From Zwartia panacis (GTDB lineage: Bacteria; Pseudomonadota; Gammaproteobacteria; Burkholderiales; Burkholderiaceae_B): a DNA stretch of 64,000 bases. Made by a program: the position numbers and the translations under genes. The stretch spans positions 1 to 64,000 of the forward strand of contig NZ_JAUHHF010000008.1 of the NCBI RefSeq assembly GCF_030410395.1, in the 5' to 3' direction. Below, one piece after another: positions 58,242-64,000 of the stretch (position 1 is the first letter of the stretch; the number at the start of each line of letters is the position of its first letter). The notes under the pieces are model-generated. The model did not search any database and was not told the DNA's origin. It saw only the letters and a list, made by a program, of their open reading frames with translations.

Positions 58242-59807
58242 ATGCCTTCACTGTCGAACAGTCCCGCCTGGAAACAGTTTTCTCAAGCCGTACTGAGCAG
58301 TCCCTCCAAGCCTGACGCCCTGCGTATCATTACCGCGGCGCAGCTTGAGGTTGATCTGACCACGCAGAGAAGCTCAAAAGAACTCGCTCGAGCGGCTCAC
58401 GCGTTGCTGGAGCAGCAAGGATTTGAACAATATCGGCATGATTTATTCGAAGGCGCCAAGATTAACTGGACCGAAAATCGCGCGGCCTGGCACACTGCTT
58501 TGCGTGCGGCCACCCCTCCCGTAGCTGTTGCCGAAGCTGTACTGACCGAACGCGCGCGACTGGCTAAATTCGTCGAAGAGGTCAATGCCTGCAATCAGTA
58601 CCGCAATGTCGTGCATCTGGGCATTGGTGGCAGCGACTGGGGACCGCGTTTGGCTTTTGACTCGCTCGCTGGAGCAGGCACACGTCGCACCTTGAGATTT
58701 GCCTCAAACGTCGATGCGCACGCCATCACTGCGGCGCTCGAGGGGCTGGATGCGCACGACACACTCGTGATTATTTCCTCCAAATCCTTCACCACGACGG
58801 AGTCCCTGGCCAATGCAGCCTGTGCGATCGACTGGTTGCGTGCCAATGGCGTCGCCTACCCGCTCGATCATTTTGCCGCCGTCACGGCGAATCCTCAGGC
58901 TGCTCGCAACTTCGGCATCAATGAGGAACGCATTTTTCAATTTTGGGACTGGGTCGGTGGACGTTACTCATTATGGTCCTCGATCGGTCTGCCTATCGCA
59001 CTTGGTTTGGGTATCGAAGCACTCAACGAGATGCGGGCCGGTGCGGCTGAGATGGATGAGCACTTTCTAAATGCCCCGATCGAACAGAATGCCCCTGTGC
59101 AGATGGCCTTGAGCGCTGTCGCCAATCGCAGCGTGCTGGGTTATGGCTCTTTTGCGCTGTGCCCTTACGATGCGCGCTTGGGCAGCCTGGTCCCCTGGCT
59201 ACAGCAACTCGAAATGGAGTCGCTTGGTAAGGCCACGCTGCGTGATGGCTCCACCCTGGATGTACCCAGCAGCCCAGTTGTGTGGGGCATGCCCGGGACA
59301 GATGGCCAGCACACTTTTTTTCAATGGTTGCATCAGGATGGCAAGGGTGCGCCCGTTGATTTCATTCTCTGCGCGGTGCCCGATCACCGTCACACGCGGC
59401 ATCACCGATTGCTGATCGCAAACTGTCTGGCGCAACGCGCCGCGTTGCTCGAAGGAAAATCTTTCGAGCAGTCGCTCAAAGAGGTCACCAAAACAGAGAA
59501 AGATCCTGAAAAAGCCGCCGTGCTCGCACGCCACCATGTGCATCCGGGTGGCCGCCCCTCCACGCTCATCGTGCTGCCGCGACTCGAAGCCAGACAGCTC
59601 GGTGCGTTGCTGGCGCTTTACGAACACAAGGTCTTTACCGAGGGCGTACTCTGGGGCATCAATCCCTTTGATCAGTGGGGGGTTGAGTTCGGTAAACGCC
59701 TGGCTGGCGATATCGAGCGAAGACTCGACGCGCTTGGCAGTGATCCGGCTGTCAGCCCCTACGATCCCTCCACAGCGTATTGGGTCCGTAAGCTCGCGAG
59801 CAGGTAG
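58242..59807 (+). CDS. pgi: Glucose-6-phosphate isomerase
   Basis: Pgi interconverts glucose 6-phosphate and fructose 6-phosphate. VVHLGIGGSDWGPRLAF (about residues 123-139), ISSKSFTTTES (about 173-183), FWDWVGGRYSLWS (about 233-245) and a C-terminal KVFTEGVLWGINPFDQWGVEFGK-type signature near 465-487 are all present. The protein is 521 residues from the ATG; a TTG 12 nt upstream is a possible alternative. With the preceding phosphohexomutase it links glycolytic sugars to sugar-nucleotide synthesis. Confidence 0.96.
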   Translation: MPSLSNSPAWKQFSQAVLSSPSKPDALRIITAAQLEVDLTTQRSSKELARAAHALLEQQGFEQYRHDLFEGAKINWTENRAAWHTALRAATPPVAVAEAVLTERARLAKFVEEVNACNQYRNVVHLGIGGSDWGPRLAFDSLAGAGTRRTLRFASNVDAHAITAALEGLDAHDTLVIISSKSFTTTESLANAACAIDWLRANGVAYPLDHFAAVTANPQAARNFGINEERIFQFWDWVGGRYSLWSSIGLPIALGLGIEALNEMRAGAAEMDEHFLNAPIEQNAPVQMALSAVANRSVLGYGSFALCPYDARLGSLVPWLQQLEMESLGKATLRDGSTLDVPSSPVVWGMPGTDGQHTFFQWLHQDGKGAPVDFILCAVPDHRHTRHHRLLIANCLAQRAALLEGKSFEQSLKEVTKTEKDPEKAAVLARHHVHPGGRPSTLIVLPRLEARQLGALLALYEHKVFTEGVLWGINPFDQWGVEFGKRLAGDIERRLDALGSDPAVSPYDPSTAYWVRKLASR

Positions 59808-59816
59808 TGAGAAGAT

Positions 59817-59849
59817 AAAAAAAAGCCCAAGACTTTGCAGTCTTGGGCT
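59817..59849 (-). terminator. Intrinsic terminator between pgi and coq7
   Basis: A perfect 11-bp stem AGCCCAAGACT / AGTCTTGGGCT with a 4-nt loop and an eight-T run on the minus strand. It ends leftward transcripts (coq7 or the candidate sRNA); the hairpin also follows the rightward pgi stop by 16 bp. Confidence 0.88.
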
Positions 59850-59996
59850 AAATCCACCAAAGGAGGAGGGTGGAGGAGACAACCTTGGCAAGTACAGGAG
59901 ACCACTTTGATCTCAGTGCGGGAATTAATCATGTGCTTGGCTACTTCTGGTAAACACTAGCACTTTAATTCAACACACTCATGACTGAACTTCCAT
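59817..59996 (-). ncRNA. Candidate small RNA with C-rich (anti-Shine-Dalgarno) loop and intrinsic terminator
   Basis: Leftward signals surround a gene-free stretch. A -35 TTGCGC (60026-60031), 17-bp spacer and -10 TAATAT (60003-60008) come first. A hairpin CCACC/GGTGG follows (59854-59873) with loop CTCCTCCTTT, preceded by another CTCCTCC. A strong terminator then appears, AGCCCAAGACT / AGTCTTGGGCT (59824-59849) plus eight Ts. C-rich loops facing Shine-Dalgarno sequences are typical of several proteobacterial sRNA families. A short frame from ATG 59932 (MINSRTEIKVVSCTCQGC...) overlaps it. The nearest leftward gene downstream is none (pgi is opposite), so it is not an obvious attenuator. Expression is unproven. 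Confidence 0.45.
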
Positions 59997-60139
59997 AAAC
60001 AAATATTAGCTGAAAATCTGGTGCGGCGCAAGAATATTTTCTTTTCCGTACAAAAAGTAGGCAAATCATCAATTTTGATGCATTGCAACAACACTGATCT
60101 CACCACACTCTGTCGCACTGCCTTCTGTCGCTCTACCGC
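59850..60139. other. Intergenic region pgi-coq7
   Basis: Apart from the candidate sRNA on the minus strand, this AT-richer stretch shows no convincing gene on either strand. On the plus strand AAAGGAGGAGGGTGGAGGAG is a purine-rich complement of the C-rich loop and is not followed by a usable start codon. Confidence 0.6.
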
Positions 60140-60802
60140 TTAAATCTTATAGGCTGTCCCGGTCATCACCTTGGCCATCAGACGCATCATCGTTTGCACG
60201 GGCTTGGGCAGAGACTCGGCCCCCCGGTGCTCCGCACTCAGGCGATGCTTGATCTCATCACGTTTCATTTCCTCGACAATCGCCCGTGATCGAGTGTCTG
60301 CGGCGGGAAGTTCCGTCAGGTGACTCTCGAGATGGGCCTCTACCTGGCGCTCAGTTTCCGCCATAAAACCTAAACTTTTCGCTGGCCCTGCCCGACTCGC
60401 CAGGGCACCCAAAGCAAAAGAACCTGCATACCAAAGCGGGTTCAGCAAGCTCGGACGACTATCGAGCTCTCGTAACCGCTGGGCACACCAACCCAGGTGA
60501 TCCACTTCTTCGGCCGCGGCATCTAAAAAAAACGCAGCACTCTGTGGGTTTTTGACGGCCGCAGCTTGCCCTCTGTAAAGTGCTTGCGCACAAATTTCAC
60601 CGACGTGATTCACACGCATCAGGCCGGCAGCATGGCGTTTAGCCTGTTGGTCTAGCTCGAGGTCGTCACTCGCCTGCATCGGACCGGCGGGATTGGGACG
60701 GGAAGCCGTGACACCTGCGCCAAGCACCTGCAAGGCAGTATCGAGCTCAGCAATAAAAGGGTCCAATAATCCGTATCGGCGATTGAAAATGGGTTGATTC
60801 AT
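60140..60802 (-). CDS. coq7: 3-Demethoxyubiquinol 3-hydroxylase Coq7
   Basis: Coq7 is the di-iron monooxygenase for the penultimate hydroxylation of ubiquinone. Iron ligands lie in two EEx2H-like repeats: VNHVGEICAQALYRGQ and AAEEVDHLGWC (about residues 60-108), and ETERQVEAHLESH and EEMKRDEIKH (about 150-196). A 220-residue protein from the ATG is usual for the long bacterial form; an upstream in-frame extension to 60868 is rejected. Members in this order use Coq7 in place of UbiF. Confidence 0.95.
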   Translation of the reverse strand: MNQPIFNRRYGLLDPFIAELDTALQVLGAGVTASRPNPAGPMQASDDLELDQQAKRHAAGLMRVNHVGEICAQALYRGQAAAVKNPQSAAFFLDAAAEEVDHLGWCAQRLRELDSRPSLLNPLWYAGSFALGALASRAGPAKSLGFMAETERQVEAHLESHLTELPAADTRSRAIVEEMKRDEIKHRLSAEHRGAESLPKPVQTMMRLMAKVMTGTAYKI

Positions 60803-60906
60803 GAGGAAAACCTTCCAAAACAGCTGTAGCCTCCATGTTAGCGCTTGCTGCGCCACAAAATCCCTCAACCCGTTTATGATTCCTGCTTCAACGCAGGGGA
60901 TTGCAC

Positions 60907-61353
60907 ATGGAAGTCAAAATTGATTGGGGTGGCCCGGACGGCATGCTCTTTGTGGGCCAAACAGGTACAGGTCACATCGCCGCCATGGATGGCGCACCCG
61001 AAGGCGGGGGACACAACCTTGCGCCACGCCCCATGGAGCTGTTGCTCGTTGGAACGGGTGGTTGCACCGCCTATGACGTCGTGCTGATTCTCAAGCGCGG
61101 ACGCCACGCCATCACAGGCTGCTCAGTCAAATTGCAAGCTGAGCGCGCCGAGACAGACCCCAAAGTGTTCACGAAAATCCATTTTGTTTTCACAGTCACT
61201 GGCAGCAACCTGCCCCGTGCGGCTGTTGAGCGGGCGATCGCTTTATCGCACGAAAAGTATTGCTCCGCCTCTGCCATGCTCGCGCACAGCGCCAAAATCA
61301 CCTGGTCGGCAGAAATTGTGGACACGGCTCTTCCCTCCACAACAAGCCCATAA
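60907..61353 (+). CDS. OsmC-family protein
   Basis: A 148-residue OsmC/Ohr-fold protein resembling Yhf[22 protein letters not shown] (about residues 40-60) carries one conserved cysteine and [12 protein letters not shown] (about 116-127) the other, the pair used for thiol-dependent peroxide reduction in OsmC/Ohr. YhfA-like members are of uncertain function. The start is the ATG after CAGGGGATTG; a TTG two codons earlier is possible. thyA follows 13 nt downstream, so it may be co-transcribed. Confidence 0.87.
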   Translation: MEVKIDWGGPDGMLFVGQTGTGHIAAMDGAPEGGGHNLAPRPMELLLVGTGGCTAYDVVLILKRGRHAITGCSVKLQAERAETDPKVFTKIHFVFTVTGSNLPRAAVERAIALSHEKYCSASAMLAHSAKITWSAEIVDTALPSTTSP

Positions 61354-61366
61354 ATCCCGGAACTCT

Positions 61367-62161
61367 ATGAACCAGTACGAAACCTTCATGCGCCACGTCT
61401 ACCACACAGGCGTCAACAAAACCGATCGAACCGGTACCGGGACCCGCTCGGTCTTTGGTTATCAAATGCGTTTTGATCTGTCTAAAGGCTTTCCTCTGGT
61501 CACGACTAAAAAACTTCATACCCGAAGCATTTTCGTCGAGCTCCTCTGGTTTTTACGCGGAGACTCCAATGTGCGCTGGTTGCAAGAAAACGGCTGCACG
61601 ATCTGGGACGAGTGGGCGCGAGAGGACGGTGACCTGGGCCCTGTTTACGGCGTGCAATGGCGCTCCTGGCCGACACCTGACGGCGGGCATATCGACCAGA
61701 TCTCGCAAGTACTCCATCAGATTCGCAGCACACCCGACTCGCGCAGACTGATCGTCTCAGCATGGAATGTTGGCGAAATCAAAAATATGGCGCTGCCGCC
61801 ATGCCATGCTTTCTTTCAGTTTTATGTCGCAGACGGAAAACTCTCCTGTCAGCTCTATCAGCGCAGCGCGGATATTTTTCTCGGCGTCCCGTTCAATATC
61901 GCGAGCTATGCTTTGCTGACACATATGGTCGCGCAACAATGCGACCTCGAAGTCGGTGACTTTGTCTGGACGGGCGGGGATTGTCACATCTACAGTAATC
62001 ATTTTGAGCAAGTCGAACTCCAGCTTTCTCGAGAGCCCTACCCCTACCCTCGACTCCTGATTCAACGCAAACCCGAGACTATTTTTGATTATCGTTACGA
62101 CGATTTTGTCATCGAAAACTATAGCCACCATCCGCATATCAAAGCACCGGTGGCGGTTTGA
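61367..62161 (+). CDS. thyA: Thymidylate synthase
   Basis: ThyA methylates dUMP to dTMP with methylenetetrahydrofolate, yielding dihydrofolate. [19 protein letters not shown] (about residues 20-38), the active cysteine in [12 protein letters not shown] (about 143-154), [20 protein letters not shown] (about 165-184) and [12 protein letters not shown] are complete. The 264-residue length equals the E. coli enzyme. folA follows and regenerates its cofactor. Confidence 0.97.
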   Translation: MNQYETFMRHVYHTGVNKTDRTGTGTRSVFGYQMRFDLSKGFPLVTTKKLHTRSIFVELLWFLRGDSNVRWLQENGCTIWDEWAREDGDLGPVYGVQWRSWPTPDGGHIDQISQVLHQIRSTPDSRRLIVSAWNVGEIKNMALPPCHAFFQFYVADGKLSCQLYQRSADIFLGVPFNIASYALLTHMVAQQCDLEVGDFVWTGGDCHIYSNHFEQVELQLSREPYPYPRLLIQRKPETIFDYRYDDFVIENYSHHPHIKAPVAV

Positions 62162-62199
62162 ACATCGCAGTGAACCTAAGTTCAAAAGGCCCGAATCAC

Positions 62200-62685
62200 A
62201 TGCAGCTCACTTTGATCGTCGCCTACGCGCAGAACCGTGTGATTGGGCGCGACAATACACTTCCCTGGAAACTGCCAAGTGACCTAGCGCACTTCAAGCG
62301 CACGACACTCGGCCATCCCGTGATTATGGGGCGTAAAACATGGGAGTCACTCGGTCGCCCCCTGCCGGGCAGACGCAACATCGTCGTCACGAGAAACCCC
62401 CATTACACCGCGACAGGTGCTGAATGTGTGACAAGTCTGACTCAGGCAATCTCTTCAGTACAAGACTTCGCGCAGGCTTTTGTCATTGGCGGCGCACAAC
62501 TCTATCAAGAAGCCCTCCCCTTTGCCCATCAGGTCATTGCGACAGAGGTGTTGGCAAATATTGAAGGGGATGCTTTCTTTGCACCACTCGATCCGAAACA
62601 GTGGTCTGAAACATCCAGGACACATTACCCAGAAGAGAACGGTTTAAGGTTTGATGTCGTGCACTATTACCGTGTGAATGGCTGA
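62200..62685 (+). CDS. folA: Dihydrofolate reductase
   Basis: FolA reduces the dihydrofolate made by Thy[21 protein letters not shown] (about residues 4-23), [12 protein letters not shown] with the catalytic Asp (about 24-35), [17 protein letters not shown] (about 42-58) and VIGGAQLY (about 95-102) are typical. The start is the ATG 9 nt after AAGG, giving 161 residues. A TTG overlapping the thyA stop (TTGA) would add 14 residues and is the alternative. Confidence 0.96.
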   Translation: MQLTLIVAYAQNRVIGRDNTLPWKLPSDLAHFKRTTLGHPVIMGRKTWESLGRPLPGRRNIVVTRNPHYTATGAECVTSLTQAISSVQDFAQAFVIGGAQLYQEALPFAHQVIATEVLANIEGDAFFAPLDPKQWSETSRTHYPEENGLRFDVVHYYRVNG

Positions 62686-62699
62686 CGGATGAAACAGAA

Positions 62700-64000
62700 A
62701 TGATCAAAAAACTGACCGTCACGATCGCAGTCCTGGGCGCAGTGGTTGCTGCCTACAGCGGCGCCAGCCTCTGGTCGGGGATGCGTATCGAATCGCAGTC
62801 TTTTGCAGCAGTCGATTCAATCAATCTACACCTTGCGCGCACATGGTCGGATCAAATCCGTCTGACAGCGAAAGAGTATCAGCGCGGCGTATTTTCCAGC
62901 CAAGCCACCTATGTGCTGACCTTGCCCGCGAAACAGGAGTCCGCGTCTGCGCAAAAACGCGAGTTCCTGTTTGTCAACACGATTACCCATGGTCCTCTCC
63001 CTCTTAAAAATATCCTATCAGGTGACTTTTCACCTGTCGGCGCTTTGATCGACACCGTCCACGCACCGTCACCTTGGACGGAGGATCTTTTCAATGCCAA
63101 TGAACGACGACCGCTCGTGACGGGACACACACGCGTGAGTACCCATGGCGTGGCAAAACTCAACTGGTCGGCCGCGCCCTTTAGTTTTCGTCAGGATGCT
63201 TTTCGAGTTCAGTTCGGTGGCGCACAGCTCAAAGCAGAAGTCGGTCCACGCTTTCGCAGCAGAAAAGGTGAATTCAGTCTGGAAGCGTTGAATGTCACAG
63301 ATGGTCAAACGACACTTGATCTTAAGGCGGTCAAGATGGGAGTGGATACGCGCGCGAGTGGCCGTTCTGGTGACCTGAATCTGCCCTTGGGTATCACCCG
63401 ACGTGAGATCGGCAGTCTCACCTGGGCCTCCGTGAATGCACCGACGATTGAGCTTGAGAAATTCAAGTTGCGCACCGAACTCAAACTTGACGATTCAGAG
63501 GTCAATGGCAGCACCAGTCTCGATATTGGATCGCTTGGCATCGCCCAGCAAAAGCTTGGTGCCTTCAAGCTTTTCCTGACCGTCGACAAGGTCGACGACC
63601 GCGCCCTCGGTCCGTTTTTGGAGTTTTATCACCGCACAATTGCTCGCATCGGCAGCAACATTCTCGCGCCTGAGCCACTCAGTGCGACTGAGATCAAAAA
63701 GTTCTGGCTGCAGCTGCAAAACTTGATTAAAACACGGCCTTCTGTGCGAATTGACCCCCTGATCTGGGAGACCTCTGCAGGGAAAAGTCAGCTTTCACTC
63801 AGTGCAGCGCTCAATCCTGCGGAACTTGCCAGCGGTGGAGTTGGATTTCGCGAAAGTCCGATTGACACGCTGGATGCCACCCTGACGATTTCGCAATCCA
63901 TGGTGAACGAACTGGTGCTCCAGAAATTTCAAACTCCAGGCGCAAACCCTGCAAAGGTTAAGGGACTTGCCGATCGAGAGACCAGAAGACTGACCGACAT
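62700..64000 (+). CDS. DUF945 / YdgA-like protein, partial (cut by the right edge)
   Basis: An open frame starts at ATG 62700 and runs through the window edge without a stop (433 codons seen). The N-terminus MIKKLTVTIAVLGAVVAAYS is a signal or single membrane anchor, followed by GASLWSGMRIES and a long beta-strand-rich region (for example TRVSTHGVAKLNWSAAPFSF). This layout resembles the YdgA/DUF945 family of envelope proteins of unknown role. It follows folA by 14 nt. Identification is moderate because the C-terminus is missing. Confidence 0.72.
   Translation, partial: MIKKLTVTIAVLGAVVAAYSGASLWSGMRIESQSFAAVDSINLHLARTWSDQIRLTAKEYQRGVFSSQATYVLTLPAKQESASAQKREFLFVNTITHGPLPLKNILSGDFSPVGALIDTVHAPSPWTEDLFNANERRPLVTGHTRVSTHGVAKLNWSAAPFSFRQDAFRVQFGGAQLKAEVGPRFRSRKGEFSLEALNVTDGQTTLDLKAVKMGVDTRASGRSGDLNLPLGITRREIGSLTWASVNAPTIELEKFKLRTELKLDDSEVNGSTSLDIGSLGIAQQKLGAFKLFLTVDKVDDRALGPFLEFYHRTIARIGSNILAPEPLSATEIKKFWLQLQNLIKTRPSVRIDPLIWETSAGKSQLSLSAALNPAELASGGVGFRESPIDTLDATLTISQSMVNELVLQKFQTPGANPAKVKGLADRETRRLTD

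Noticed and set aside
59818-59932. The Cys-containing mini-frame (MINSRTEIKVVSCTCQGC...) as an annotated protein gene
   Set aside because: It has no convincing ribosome-binding site and runs through the terminator hairpin; kept only as part of the sRNA finding.

Overview
The window is chromosomal DNA from a betaproteobacterium, most likely order Burkholderiales and close to the Alcaligenaceae (Bordetella/Achromobacter/Advenella-like). The evidence is the ybgC-tolQRAB-pal-cpoB cluster beside proS, the ribBA-ribH-nusB-thiL-pgpA order, the TPR-lolB-ispE-tRNA(Gln)-prs-rplY-pth block, a 6S RNA next to zapA, a HrcA-type CIRCE site at groESL, and tripartite tricarboxylate (Tct) and branched-chain-type ABC importers of the kind these bacteria carry. 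I cannot name the genus. Gene density is high and I see no insertion sequence, prophage, integrase or CRISPR array.

Left end (1-9 kb): the edge holds the promoter, boxA and leader of an rRNA operon reading left out of the window. Then come msrA, a small cytochrome c and ilvD as one overlapping leftward group, lgt facing away, 6S RNA with zapA and a coiled-coil partner, a TctB-TctA-dehydrogenase operon with no binding-protein gene, and rppH.

9-24 kb: proS-ybgC-tolQRAB-pal-cpoB forms the Tol-Pal envelope-constriction system. It is followed by a DMT permease, an Ldh-family dehydrogenase, groESL under CIRCE control, a repeat-rich 0.5-kb spacer (five 20-bp tandem copies inside a duplicated block), a divergent crotonase-family gene, a two-domain tautomerase, dgkA and pyrF.

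24-33 kb: the leftward riboflavin/thiamine/phospholipid operon (ribBA with a degenerate cyclohydrolase half, ribH, nusB, thiL, pgpA, pncC). Next are a HAD phosphatase overlapping a CYTH-CHAD protein, back-to-back ftsY and rsmD, coaD, a 2[4Fe-4S] ferredoxin, a stand-alone MOSC-N-like protein and a VOC protein.

33.8-43 kb is the main accessory region. A complete branched-chain-type ABC importer is interleaved with two short-chain dehydrogenases and faces a thiamine-diphosphate decarboxylase and an Ldh-family 2-hydroxyacid dehydrogenase. Together they look like an uptake-and-catabolism module for a 2-hydroxy or 2-oxo acid, possibly aromatic. Substrate and pathway are inferred only.

43-64 kb: ychF, an acyl-CoA synthetase, a CPBP membrane protease, pth, rplY, prs, tRNA-Gln, ispE, lolB, a TPR protein, mutM, an LTA-synthase-like sulfatase, a GlcD-type FAD enzyme, phosphomannomutase/phosphoglucomutase, pgi, a possible C-rich-loop small RNA, coq7, an OsmC protein, thyA, folA and the first part of a DUF945/YdgA-like gene cut by the right edge.
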